NCBI GenBank assembly: GCA_046759385.1
Contig: JBHICC010000037.1
Location: 1 to 29,018 of the forward strand
Source of the DNA: JBHICC01 sp046759385
GTDB taxonomy: Bacteria; Pseudomonadota; Gammaproteobacteria; Acidiferrobacterales; SPGG2
DNA length: 29,018 nt
Direction: 5' to 3'
The position numbers and the translations under genes were made by a program. The notes under the pieces are model-generated. The model worked only from the letters and a program-made list of their open reading frames with translations, was not told the origin of the DNA and searched no databases. Positions 16,578 to 25,495 of the stretch are shown in pieces (position 1 is the stretch's first letter; every line of letters begins with the position of its first letter).

Positions 16578-16601
16578 CATCATTTCCCGTTTAGCTAAAT
16601 T

Positions 16602-18155
16602 CTAGCCGGCGTTCAGGGCGACGAAATGCTGGTCGTCGCCACGCTTGACCAACAGCAAGACCGAGTCGCGCTCGCTCTTAGTCGCCCGCTTGACTTCGTT
16701 CACAATCTCTTGTGGGTTGGAGACTTTTTTCTGGCCAACCATAGTGATCACGTCACCGATGCGCAGCCCTTTCTTAGCCGCTGGACTGTTAGGTCGCACA
16801 CCAACGATCACTGCGCCTTCGGTGCTATCCGACAGACGGTATTGCTGGCGAAGCTCCGGCGTAATCGGCGCCAGCGAAAGACCGAGCTTCCCCTTCGGCC
16901 GAGCATCGCTTCCAGCGTCGGTTATGACCTCGTCGCCCGGCATTTTGGCGATTACGGCCCTGAGCATGTGCTCCTCTCCCTTACGCCACACCTTGATGTT
17001 AACGTTCGTCTTGGCCTTCGTCTCGGCTACCATGCGCGGCAGGTCCTTCATGCGCGCCACGTCTTTGTCGTTGTACTCCATAATGACGTCACCGGTCTCA
17101 ATACCGGCCTTCGCCGCGGGGCTGCCTGCGACAACCTCTGCAACCAGAGCGCCTTTCGCTTCTTTCAAACCCAGCCCTTTAGCGACATCTTCGGTAACCG
17201 TCTGAATCTTGACACCGAACCAACCACGCTCAACCTTACCATGCGCCTGTAACTGACCGACTACGGATTGGGCTAGCGAGGAAGGGATGGCGAAACCGAT
17301 TCCCACATTGCCGCCATGCGGCGAGAAGATCGCCGCGTTCACGCCGATCACTTTACCGCTAATGTCGAACAGCGGACCGCCCGAGTTGCCGCGATTGATC
17401 GGTGCATCGATCTGGATGTAGTCGTCGAATGGCCCCGAGTTGATATCGCGTCCGCGTGCCGACACGATACCGGTCGTGGCCGTGCCGCCAAGACCGAATG
17501 GGTTACCGATTGCCACAACCCAGTCGCCCACGCGGGTCGCGTCGGAGTCTCCAAACGAGACATAGGGAAGCGGCTTCTTGGTGTCAATCTTGAGCAGCGC
17601 CAGATCAGTCTTGGAATCATGCCCTTTGACTTCCGCGGCGTGCCGTGTGCCGTCATGGAGAATGACAGTGATCTCGTTGGCGCCGTTGATGACGTGATGG
17701 TTCGTCACCACATAGCCGGCTGGATCGATAATGAAACCCGATCCGACCGCCTGTATCTCGGCCGGCGGTAGCTCGCGCTGCCATTTGCCGGACGGCTGCT
17801 CGAAGAAACGGCGAAAATACTCTTCGAAACGTGAACCAGGAGGCAACTCAAACTCCGGGCTGGGCATGTCAAACTTCGGGCCCTGCCATTTGTTCATTCC
17901 CGCAAGCTTACCGCTCACCGATATGTTAACGACCGCGGGTTTCACCGCCTCAATCAGCTCAGCAAAGCCACCCGGCATACCGATGTCGCGCGCCCCAGCG
18001 ATCTGTGAATCGAGCGGCTTCGAAGGCGCCTTGGAAAATGCAGGATTCACGAGCTGCGCTGTCACAAGAGAGCCCGTCAATGCTGCCGCGACCAGCGTAA
18101 GCACATACTTTGCTTTTCTACCCTCTGTACGGGTACGATCAGTGTGATCACTCAT
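16602..18155 (-). CDS. Do/DegQ-like periplasmic serine endoprotease (HtrA family)
   Basis: A 517-residue HtrA protein. A signal segment (KYVLTLVAAALTGSLVTAQL, about residues 17-36) exports it. The trypsin-like domain has His154 (VTNHHVI), Asp184 (KTDLALLK) and Ser258 (NRGNSGGPLFD), and two PDZ domains follow (about 300-390 and 425-517). This is the DegP/DegQ/MucD architecture for degrading or refolding damaged envelope proteins. The ATG at 18155 is chosen over an in-frame start at 18251 because AAGGAGGT lies just upstream of it and the signal peptide then sits near the N-terminus. It is monocistronic: a terminator follows and a 292-base gap precedes. Confidence 0.95.
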   Translation of the reverse strand: MSDHTDRTRTEGRKAKYVLTLVAAALTGSLVTAQLVNPAFSKAPSKPLDSQIAGARDIGMPGGFAELIEAVKPAVVNISVSGKLAGMNKWQGPKFDMPSPEFELPPGSRFEEYFRRFFEQPSGKWQRELPPAEIQAVGSGFIIDPAGYVVTNHHVINGANEITVILHDGTRHAAEVKGHDSKTDLALLKIDTKKPLPYVSFGDSDATRVGDWVVAIGNPFGLGGTATTGIVSARGRDINSGPFDDYIQIDAPINRGNSGGPLFDISGKVIGVNAAIFSPHGGNVGIGFAIPSSLAQSVVGQLQAHGKVERGWFGVKIQTVTEDVAKGLGLKEAKGALVAEVVAGSPAAKAGIETGDVIMEYNDKDVARMKDLPRMVAETKAKTNVNIKVWRKGEEHMLRAVIAKMPGDEVITDAGSDARPKGKLGLSLAPITPELRQQYRLSDSTEGAVIVGVRPNSPAAKKGLRIGDVITMVGQKKVSNPQEIVNEVKRATKSERDSVLLLVKRGDDQHFVALNAG

Positions 18156-18447
18156 GGTAAACCTCCTTAAGCTCCACAATTTCACTGCATCAGCCAGCAG
18201 ATCGAATCGAATAGCTCTGAACGCAGCCCGGCGAGCTTGTCGCCGAATCACAGTCTAGGCAAAACCCTGTTACTGAATGCTTTCCAAAAGATTAAACGTT
18301 TGTAATGTTTAACCGTCTGGCTGCTGCGCGCAGGCTCAAACTGCTATGTCAGTAGGCAGGCCACCTCTGTTTGGGAAATATGTCGCGCAATGACGCACCG
18401 CCGACGTACTTCGCGGTGACGATGCCCGTCGAAATAACCGCAGTGTC

Positions 18448-18819
18448 TTAGGAAAAGAAAAACAGAAAGATAAGGAATGCGATCAGGGTCGCGAATGAAG
18501 CATAGAGCTGTTCTGCCGGGGTGATGCGTCTCACCCGTGGCTTATCGACACCGAAGTCGCGCGGATCGAGCTGACCGACCGCCGCCAAGTTAAGTACTCG
18601 CCGACAGTAATCACGTACCCAGGACGGTACCTTCTGCCTTAGTATGTAATCCGAGAACGTCTCGTCGATGACGTCTTGCCGTAGCTCGCGCTCATACCAG
18701 AAGCGGTACGCAAGCGCAAAGATATCGAACTCGCTGACCTGTAACACGCGCGCCGCTTCCCCTACGTGCCGAACGTCTACGGGAGCGTGAAAATCGTAAG
18801 GCCTGATTAGCGGTTGCAT
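18448..18819 (-). CDS. Small tail-anchored protein of unknown function
   Basis: I do not recognise this family. The 123-residue product has a soluble, Arg/Asp-rich, predicted helical body (for example VSEFDIFALAYRFWYERELR and SDYILRQKVPSWVRDYCRR) and a C-terminal hydrophobic helix of about 18 residues (ASFATLIAFLIFLFFFS), so it is probably anchored in the inner membrane by its tail with the body in the cytoplasm. The ATG at 18819 is preferred to the in-frame start at 18888: AGGGAC lies upstream, and the extra 23 residues are Arg/Ser/Gly-rich without structure. It lies on the same strand upstream of the protease gene, separated by a 292-base gap. Confidence 0.65.
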   Translation of the reverse strand: MQPLIRPYDFHAPVDVRHVGEAARVLQVSEFDIFALAYRFWYERELRQDVIDETFSDYILRQKVPSWVRDYCRRVLNLAAVGQLDPRDFGVDKPRVRRITPAEQLYASFATLIAFLIFLFFFS

Positions 18820-18987
18820 GGATGCCGTCCCTGCGCGCGGATGCGCCGAACGCGATTTCCAGTCTACGCCCCCCGCGAAGCCGCTCACAAGCCCCCAATC
18901 GATGATTTCCTACCCGCACGGCCTATGGAAGCCTGCGAAGCGTGTGTAAAATCAGGGCAACCCCGCCGAGGGTGAACACGTATACCG

Positions 18988-20475
18988 ATGAACCAAAAAA
19001 GCACAGCCGCTGTATCGGATTCCGCCAGGCGCTCACTGGTGTCTTCGCTTCAGGCGTTTTTACCAGCCGAATCGGTGCTGCACCACGAGGAAGACCTGCG
19101 TCCGTTTGAGTGCGACGGGCTGTCCGCGTATAGAAACCTGCCGCTGGTCGCAGTGCTCCCCGAAACCACGGAGCAGGTCCAGAAAGTCATGCGTCTTTGT
19201 CACGAACGCAAAGTGCCGGTCGTTGCACGCGGAGCTGGCACGGGTCTATCGGGTGGCGCGTTGCCACTCGCGGACGGCGTGTTACTCAGTCTCGCGAAGT
19301 TTAACCGCATCCTCGAGGTCGACACGCGCAATCGCATCGCCCGAGTGCAGCCTGGAGTAAGAAATCTTGCCATCTCAGAAACGGTCGCGCCGCATAACCT
19401 TTACTACGCGCCCGATCCGTCGTCACAAATCGCCTGTTCAATCGGCGGCAACGTCGCGGAGAACGCCGGTGGCGTGCATTGCCTCAAATACGGCCTCACT
19501 GTCCATAATATTCTTAAGCTCAAGGTCATTATGATGGACGGCGAGCGCGTCACCGTTGGTGCCGATAGTCTCGATAGCCCAGGTTACGACCTGCTCGCCC
19601 TGATGACCGGATCGGAAGGGATGCTCGGCGTGATTGTCGAAGTTACTGTCAAGCTGTTACCGCAACCTGAATCGGCACAAGTGGTGATGGCCGCTTTTGA
19701 CAATGTTGAAAACGCCGGCAACGCGGTGGCAGGGATTATCGGCGCGGGCATCATTCCCGCCGGGCTCGAGATGATGGACAACCCGGCGATACGCGCGGCC
19801 GAGGACTTTGTGCACGCAGACTACCCCACGGAAGCTGAAGCCATCCTGCTGTGTGAACTCGACGGTACCAAGGAAGAAGTTACCGACCAGATCAAACAAG
19901 TCGAAGGCCTACTGAAAGACTGTGGTGCAACTGAAATCCGCTTAGCACGGGATGAGCACGAGCGCACGACTTTTTGGTCAGGCCGCAAAGCGGCGTTTCC
20001 CGCCGTCGGTCGCATCAGCCCGGATTATTACTGTATCGATGGCACCATTCCACGGCGACACCTCGGGCAAGTGCTTACAAGGATGGGCGAGCTGTCCAAA
20101 GAATATGGGTTGCGTGTCGCCAATGTCTTTCATGCAGGCGACGGCAACCTTCATCCATTGATCCTCTATGATGCAAACAACCCCGGTGAGCTTGAGCGGA
20201 CCGAACAGCTGGGAGGCAAAATTTTGGAGCTCTGCGTAGAAGTCGGCGGCACGATTACTGGGGAACACGGCGTGGGGGTCGAGAAGATCAATCAGATGTG
20301 TGTGCAATTTGAAGACGCCGAGCTTGAACAGTTTCATGCAGTAAAAGGGGCATTTGATCCCGAGGGGTTGCTCAACCCGGGCAAGGCTGTGCCGACTTTG
20401 AATCGCTGCGCTGAGTTCGGTGCGATGCACGTGCACAACGGCAAGCTCCCGCATCCGGACATTCCGAGGTTCTGA
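18988..20475 (+). CDS. glcD: Glycolate oxidase, FAD-linked subunit GlcD
   Basis: A 495-residue FAD-binding (PCMH/VAO-type) oxidoreductase. The FAD-binding core includes ARGAGTGLSGGALPLADGV (about 81-99) and GGNVAENAGGVHCLKYGLT (about 153-171). The C-terminal domain has the histidine-rich VFHAGDGNLHPLILYD and the closing GEHGVGVEK, typical of GlcD and D-lactate dehydrogenases. Together with GlcE and GlcF it oxidises glycolate to glyoxylate at the inner membrane, passing electrons to quinones. The ATG has a GAGGGTGA ribosome binding site. It is the first gene of glcDEF. Confidence 0.94.
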   Translation: MNQKSTAAVSDSARRSLVSSLQAFLPAESVLHHEEDLRPFECDGLSAYRNLPLVAVLPETTEQVQKVMRLCHERKVPVVARGAGTGLSGGALPLADGVLLSLAKFNRILEVDTRNRIARVQPGVRNLAISETVAPHNLYYAPDPSSQIACSIGGNVAENAGGVHCLKYGLTVHNILKLKVIMMDGERVTVGADSLDSPGYDLLALMTGSEGMLGVIVEVTVKLLPQPESAQVVMAAFDNVENAGNAVAGIIGAGIIPAGLEMMDNPAIRAAEDFVHADYPTEAEAILLCELDGTKEEVTDQIKQVEGLLKDCGATEIRLARDEHERTTFWSGRKAAFPAVGRISPDYYCIDGTIPRRHLGQVLTRMGELSKEYGLRVANVFHAGDGNLHPLILYDANNPGELERTEQLGGKILELCVEVGGTITGEHGVGVEKINQMCVQFEDAELEQFHAVKGAFDPEGLLNPGKAVPTLNRCAEFGAMHVHNGKLPHPDIPRF

Positions 20476-20599
20476 GCACTGCTATCTGACTAGCCGGTAT
20501 TGGCGCTCGGCCGCGGATTTTCGCTTCTCTGCCTGCGCCGTAACGTCGCGCGCTAATGCCCGACGACAAACATATGATTCGTAACTTGCTACTTGCACC

Positions 20600-21667
20600 G
20601 TGATTGACAAGCACGACCTAGCAGAGCAGATACAGGAAAAGGTCCGCGCGGCGGCGGCGGCGGCAACGCCGCTACATATACAAGGAGGAAATACCAAGGC
20701 GTTCTACGGCCGGGAAACAACGGGCGACGTGCTCGACGTCAGCGGCCACCGTGGCATTGTGAGTTACGAGCCGACGGAGCTGGTCATCACTGCCCGTGCA
20801 GGAACGGTACTGACCGAGGTCGAGGCAATATTAGCGGAGCACGGTCAGATGCTTGCGTTCGAGCCGCCGCACTTCGGTGAAGGCACAACCTTGGGTGGTG
20901 CAGTGGCCGCCGGGCTATCCGGTCCCAGCCGCCCCTATGTCGGCGCAGCGCGCGACTTTGTACTCGGCGTGGCGTGCGTTAATGGCCGAGGTGAACGGCT
21001 CTCTTTCGGCGGACAGGTAATGAAGAACGTTGCTGGCTACGACGTGTCTCGGCTCATGACTGGAGCCATGGGAACGTTGGGCGTACTGCTCGAAATCTCC
21101 CTTAAAGTACTGCCTATACGCCCGGCCGAGATGACATTGGCACTGCCGATGGACACGGACAAGGCGATTGAAACGATGAGCAGCTGGGCTGCGCAACCGC
21201 TCCCCATATCTGGTGCCTGTTATGATGGAGAGACCCTGCGTGTAAGGCTTGCCGGCTCTGGGAACGGTGTTCAGTCCGCGCGCGAGAAGATCGGTGGCGA
21301 TGAGGACAAAGATGGGAAAAGGTATTGGATCCAGCTGCGTGATCAAGGTTTGCCGTTCTTTTCCGATAGCGGTGCGCTGTGGCGAGTTTCTGTACCGGCA
21401 GCCGCGCCGAAACTCGCGTTACCAGGCCGAACGTTACTCGATTGGGGCGGAGCCCAGCGCTGGCTGCTAGCCGCTGCAGCACCGGAGGGCGTGCGCGAGG
21501 CCGCCATGGAAATGGCAGGGCATGCTGTTTTGTTCCGCGGCGGTGACCGGACCGGTGAGGTCTTTCACCCACTAGCACCGCCACTGGCCATAGTCCACCG
21601 TCGCCTTAAGGATGCGTTCGATCCCAAAGGGATTTTCAACCCAGGGCGAATTTATAAAGAACTTTAG
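20600..21667 (+). CDS. glcE: Glycolate oxidase subunit GlcE
   Basis: A 355-residue FAD-binding homologue of GlcD with a shorter C-terminal part: IQGGNTKAFYGR at about 27-38, EPPHFGEGTTLGGAVAAGLSGP near 95-115, the conserved MKNVAGYDVSRLMTGAMGTLG (about 140-160), and FDPKGIFNPGRIY at the C-terminus. GlcE is an essential second flavin-like subunit of glycolate oxidase. The start is a GTG at 20600; an in-frame stop lies just upstream, so no longer start is possible, and no clear ribosome binding site is seen. The 124 bases after glcD hold no gene. Confidence 0.92.
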   Translation: MIDKHDLAEQIQEKVRAAAAAATPLHIQGGNTKAFYGRETTGDVLDVSGHRGIVSYEPTELVITARAGTVLTEVEAILAEHGQMLAFEPPHFGEGTTLGGAVAAGLSGPSRPYVGAARDFVLGVACVNGRGERLSFGGQVMKNVAGYDVSRLMTGAMGTLGVLLEISLKVLPIRPAEMTLALPMDTDKAIETMSSWAAQPLPISGACYDGETLRVRLAGSGNGVQSAREKIGGDEDKDGKRYWIQLRDQGLPFFSDSGALWRVSVPAAAPKLALPGRTLLDWGGAQRWLLAAAAPEGVREAAMEMAGHAVLFRGGDRTGEVFHPLAPPLAIVHRRLKDAFDPKGIFNPGRIYKEL

Positions 21668-21680
21668 AAAAATCGACAGA

Positions 21681-22892
21681 ATGCAGACTGACTTAGCAGA
21701 CTTTATTAAAGACACGCCGGAAGGTCGGGAGGCCAATGCGATACTGCGCGCCTGCGTACACTGCGGATTTTGTACGGCTACATGTCCGACTTATCAGTTG
21801 CTCGGTAACGAGCTCGATGGCCCGCGCGGTCGCATCTATCTGATCAAACAGGTTCTTGAAGGTCACGAGCCTACGACACGTACACAAATGCACCTAGACC
21901 GCTGCCTCACTTGTCGCGCGTGCGAAACGACATGCCCTTCGGGCGTCAAGTACGGGCGACTGGCGGACATCGGTCGACGTGTCGTCGAGGAGAAAACGCG
22001 CCGCCCGTTGGCGCAGAAGATTCAACGTCGGGTAATGCGCGCGATATTACCGCACGAGTCGCGGTTTACACCACTGCTTAAGCTCGGTCGTCTCGTGCGG
22101 TCGCTATTACCCGGCGCACTAAGAGGGTCGATCACACGAGCGCAGACCCCGGGTGACTGGCCGGAGCCGCGTCATGCGCGTCGTATGCTCGTGCTCGACG
22201 GGTGCGTACAGCCGGGGCTCGCGCCAAGGATCAACGCCGCGACCGCACGCGTCCTGGATCATGCGGGCATCAGTCTGGTGCGCGCGCAGGGCGCCGGTTG
22301 CTGCGGGGCCTTGAGCTACCACTTGACAGCGCAAGCTGAGGGGTTGGATTTCATGCGCCGCCTCATCGACGCCTGGTGGCCGCACGTCGAAAGCGGCGTC
22401 GAGGCGATCGTAACTACGGCAAGTGGTTGTGGTGTGGTTGTAAAGGAGTATGGGCATCTTCTTCGCAACGATGAGCGCTATGCAGATAAAGCCGCTCGCA
22501 TCGGGTCGATGACGCGCGACATCGCCGAAGTGCTCGCCAACACCGACGTGTCACCCCTAAAGCGGCCTACGCGCAAGGTCGCATTTCATTCTCCGTGCAC
22601 CCTACAGCACGGGCAAAAGCTCAACGGCGTGGTCGAGGAATTACTGCAAAAGTGCGGGTTTGAGCTGACGCCCGTCGCCGATGCGTACCTGTGCTGCGGC
22701 TCCGCTGGCACATACTCGATCCTGCAGCAGCGACTTTCAGGGCGCCTGCTTGCCAATAAGCTCGAAACGCTCGAGTCAGGCGCGCCAGAGCAAATTGTCA
22801 CCGCAAACATCGGCTGTCTCGTACATCTGCAGAGCCGGGCGCAGGTGCCAGTCACGCATTGGATAGAGCTGCTCGACGTGTCCTCCGACTGA
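21681..22892 (+). CDS. glcF: Glycolate oxidase iron-sulfur subunit GlcF
   Basis: A 403-residue protein with two 4Fe-4S motifs, Cys25/28/31/35 (CVHCGFCTATCP) and Cys75/78/81/85 (CLTCRACETTCP), followed by two CCG (cysteine-rich) domains, with GCCGALSYH and CCGSAGTYS visible. These are typical of GlcF and other quinone-linked electron carriers. It takes electrons from the flavin subunits. I use the ATG at 21681, 13 bases after the glcE stop, rather than the in-frame start at 21612 inside glcE, because homology begins at DLADF. It is the third gene of glcDEF. Confidence 0.94.
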   Translation: MQTDLADFIKDTPEGREANAILRACVHCGFCTATCPTYQLLGNELDGPRGRIYLIKQVLEGHEPTTRTQMHLDRCLTCRACETTCPSGVKYGRLADIGRRVVEEKTRRPLAQKIQRRVMRAILPHESRFTPLLKLGRLVRSLLPGALRGSITRAQTPGDWPEPRHARRMLVLDGCVQPGLAPRINAATARVLDHAGISLVRAQGAGCCGALSYHLTAQAEGLDFMRRLIDAWWPHVESGVEAIVTTASGCGVVVKEYGHLLRNDERYADKAARIGSMTRDIAEVLANTDVSPLKRPTRKVAFHSPCTLQHGQKLNGVVEELLQKCGFELTPVADAYLCCGSAGTYSILQQRLSGRLLANKLETLESGAPEQIVTANIGCLVHLQSRAQVPVTHWIELLDVSSD

Positions 22893-23127
22893 AGCGCGAG
22901 CCCGGCATTGCCCGCTGAAAGCGATGGATTTCCCGCTTTTGCCTGCCTAACGTGGTACCATTTTAGGACGGTCGGCTCCGCTCAAGAGCCCCAGTGGTAA
23001 ATCCTGACCTCCCGCGTTTGCGTCCCGCTCCGGGCAGGGGGCGTTTTGTCCCCACATATGCGCCAACGCGGGAGGGGGAACGTGGTGCCGCCGGCTTCGA
23101 CATCATTAGAAGTATGGGAGGAGTGGC
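22893..23127 (+). promoter_or_regulatory. Structured leader region of aceB
   Basis: The 235 bases between glcF and aceB contain a long-range stem: 23008-23022 (CCTCCCGCGTTTGCG) pairs with 23061-23075 (CGCCAACGCGGGAGG) at 14 of 15 positions. The 38-base interior can form its own GGGG/CCCC hairpin (about 23037-23053). A weaker hairpin at 22918-22939 (AAAGCG/CGCTTT) could be a poor terminator for glcF. The aceB ribosome binding site (GGGAGGAG) is downstream of the large stem. This may be a cis-acting RNA regulating aceB, but I match it to no known riboswitch class. Confidence 0.45.
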
Positions 23128-24723
23128 ATGTCTTCTAGCACGCGAATCGACGGCGTCGAGATCACCGGCACCTTGACGCCCGAGTTCGAGGCGATCCTCA
23201 CGCCCGAGGCGTTACGCTTCGTTGCGGATCTCCACCGCAAGTTCAACCCAACACGAATGAATCTATTGAGGCGGCGAGAGCAGATTCAGGCCGCCATCGA
23301 CGCGGGTGAGACGCCCGAATTTCCCAAGGAAACAGAAGACGTACGCCGTAGCGAATGGACGGTCGCACCTGCACCCGCAGACCTTGCGGACCGGCGGTGC
23401 GAGATAACCGGCCCGGTTGACCGGCGCATGATGATCAATGCGTTCAACTCGGGTGCCAGGGTTTTCATGGCGGATTTCGAGGATGCACTGTCGCCCAAGT
23501 GGATCAACATGATCGAGGGCCATGTCAACTTGAAGGACGCCGTTCGGCGCACGCTTACTCTAACTACCCCGGAAGGCAAGAACTACAAGCTTAACGAGAC
23601 AATCGCCACCTTGCTGGTTCGCCCACGTGGCTGGCACCTCCCTGAAGACCACATGCTCGTTGACGGTGAGTCGATTTCAGGCAGCCTGTTCGATTTCGGG
23701 TTGTTCATGTTTCACAACGCAAAGGAGACGCTTGCCCGCGACAGCGGGCCTTATTTTTACCTGCCTAAGATCGAGAACTATCTTGAAGCGAGATTGTGGA
23801 ACGACGTTTTCAACCACGCGCAGGATCAGTTGGACATCCCGCGCGGTAGCATACGTGCGACCGTTCTCATCGAGACCGTCCTCGCGGCGTTCGAGATGGA
23901 GGAGATCCTCTACGAGCTGCGCGACCACGGGTGTAGCCTCAACGCGGGACGTTGGGACTACATCTTCAGCATTATCAAGAAGTTTCGCAAACGAGAAGAC
24001 ATGATCTTGCCTGATCGCGCCCAGGTAACCATGACGGTGCCGTTCATGCGCGCCTATACGGAGTTGCTTGTGCGCACCTGCCACAAGCACGGCGCACATG
24101 CTATCGGCGGCATGGCCGCGTTTATTCCCAGTCGCAGAGATCCGACGGTGAACGAGGTCGCGATTCCGAAAGTGCGTGAGGATAAAGAACGCGAATCGGG
24201 CGACGGTCTCGACGGAACCTGGGTTGCCCATCCGGATCTGGTCCCCGTTGCCACCGAAGAGTTTGACAAGGTGCTTGGCGACCGGCCCAACCAGTTACAG
24301 CGCTTGCGCGAGGAAGTTCAAGTTCAAGCCAGTCAGCTGGCCGACTTTCAGATCCCGGGCGGTACGGTTACCGAGGGCGGGGTGCGTAACAACATAAGCG
24401 TCGCGCTTCAATATATGGACAACTGGCTTAGTGGATTAGGCGCAGTAGCCATTTTCAATCTAATGGAGGATGCTGCCACCGCTGAAATCTCTCGTTCGCA
24501 GCTGTGGCAATGGATACACAACGGCGCCACCCTGGACCACGGCCGTAAGGTCACAGCTGAACTCTATCAGCAGCTTCGCGACAGTGAGCTCGAGAAGCTT
24601 GGGGGGATCGGTACAAGTCATTACCGTGAGGTCGTGGAAATCCTGGACGAGCTAGTGTTGAGCGAGACCTTCACTGAATTTCTCACCTTGCCGGCATACC
24701 GAAAACTAAGAGAGCAGGAATGA
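23128..24723 (+). CDS. aceB: Malate synthase A
   Basis: The 531-residue length is that of the A-type malate synthases. It shows the malate synthase signature around LRDHGCSLNAGRWDYIFS (about residues 266-283), the acidic MADFEDALSPKW (about 114-125) and the DGTWVAHPDLVP motif (about 364-375). It condenses glyoxylate with acetyl-CoA to malate in the cytoplasm. No isocitrate lyase gene is present in the window. Its position after glcDEF suggests it consumes glyoxylate made from glycolate rather than serving only the glyoxylate shunt. The ATG has a GGGAGGAG ribosome binding site. Confidence 0.96.
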   Translation: MSSSTRIDGVEITGTLTPEFEAILTPEALRFVADLHRKFNPTRMNLLRRREQIQAAIDAGETPEFPKETEDVRRSEWTVAPAPADLADRRCEITGPVDRRMMINAFNSGARVFMADFEDALSPKWINMIEGHVNLKDAVRRTLTLTTPEGKNYKLNETIATLLVRPRGWHLPEDHMLVDGESISGSLFDFGLFMFHNAKETLARDSGPYFYLPKIENYLEARLWNDVFNHAQDQLDIPRGSIRATVLIETVLAAFEMEEILYELRDHGCSLNAGRWDYIFSIIKKFRKREDMILPDRAQVTMTVPFMRAYTELLVRTCHKHGAHAIGGMAAFIPSRRDPTVNEVAIPKVREDKERESGDGLDGTWVAHPDLVPVATEEFDKVLGDRPNQLQRLREEVQVQASQLADFQIPGGTVTEGGVRNNISVALQYMDNWLSGLGAVAIFNLMEDAATAEISRSQLWQWIHNGATLDHGRKVTAELYQQLRDSELEKLGGIGTSHYREVVEILDELVLSETFTEFLTLPAYRKLREQE

Positions 24724-24751
24724 GGCTCTAGACAGTATAGAGAACCTTAGG

Positions 24752-24776
24752 AGGGCTTCCAATTGGAAGTCCTTTT
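24752..24776 (+). terminator. Rho-independent terminator after aceB
   Basis: AGGGCTTCC (24752-24760), loop AATT, GGAAGTCCT (24765-24773) form a 9-bp stem with one G-T pair, followed by TTTTCC on the plus strand. It lies 28 bases past the aceB stop and just before the convergent chaC gene. The palindrome may also stop minus-strand transcription from chaC, but that side has a poorer T-tract. Confidence 0.75.
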
Positions 24777-24783
24777 CCATTCT

Positions 24784-25326
24784 TCAAAGCCGATTCACAA
24801 GCGCGTCGACCTCGTGCAGCAGGTTATCGGCAATGCCCAGCTCGTCGAGATGGGCGACGGTGTTCGCAATGTAGTCCGCATTGGGTCCCCCTTCGCCATG
24901 CGCACGCCGTACGACATTAGCCGCTTTCTCCGCACTAAGATCACCGGCATATTGCGGGTGTGAACGGTCTGCGATAAAGACGAGCGCAGTGACGCGGCGA
25001 GTGTCGTCGAGTCGAACCGGTACCAGCACAGGAACATAAACTGCCGTGACCATCTCGCGCTGGTAGAGATAGTCGGCGGTCGCCTGCTTGTCCTTGGCGC
25101 GCACACGAAAGGCGCGGCCTACACAAGACCCGCCGCGGTCGAGCCCCAGTACCAACCCGGGTTTATCTTGCGTACCACGATACACCCAAGACCAGACGCA
25201 GAGCGCGCGATGGTAACCATGGAGTCGCGCCGGCAGCGCCTCGACATAGGGAAATCCCGGCTTCCACATAAGCGACCCGTAACCAAAAACCCAGAGATCT
25301 CCCTCAGGCAAATGCAAGCGGTTCAT
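24784..25326 (-). CDS. chaC: ChaC-type gamma-glutamylcyclotransferase
   Basis: The 180-residue protein has the family's substrate-binding FGYGSLMWKPGF (residues 14-25) and the catalytic Glu91 (YLYQREM), with LHGYHRALCVWSWVYRGT between them. ChaC enzymes cleave glutathione to 5-oxoproline and Cys-Gly in the cytoplasm. It is convergent with aceB and stands alone. An AAGG ribosome binding site precedes the ATG. The name rests on the motifs; substrate specificity is by family. Confidence 0.92.
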   Translation of the reverse strand: MNRLHLPEGDLWVFGYGSLMWKPGFPYVEALPARLHGYHRALCVWSWVYRGTQDKPGLVLGLDRGGSCVGRAFRVRAKDKQATADYLYQREMVTAVYVPVLVPVRLDDTRRVTALVFIADRSHPQYAGDLSAEKAANVVRRAHGEGGPNADYIANTVAHLDELGIADNLLHEVDALVNRL

Positions 25327-25495
25327 GTTCGGCCTTTAATACAAGAACTACCAACTACTCAACACAGGAGTGGTGCAGGGATGCACCGTCCACGGAGCTG
25401 AGGATGCAAAGACGCACGTATTTCGCCTCCCCCTGTTGGGTTTATATATAACTTCCTTTGCGCCTCAGCCGCTGCGTTGGAAGTTCCGGAATCTT

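Noticed and set aside
18156..18251. N-terminal extension of the HtrA protease by 32 residues
   Set aside because: AAGGAGGT stands directly before the ATG at 18155, and the extension would bury the signal peptide inside an Arg-rich segment.
22994..23176. A 60-codon plus-strand frame upstream of and overlapping aceB
   Set aside because: It is Arg/Pro/Gly-rich with no ribosome binding site or domain, and it overlaps the aceB start; the stretch is better explained as a structured leader.
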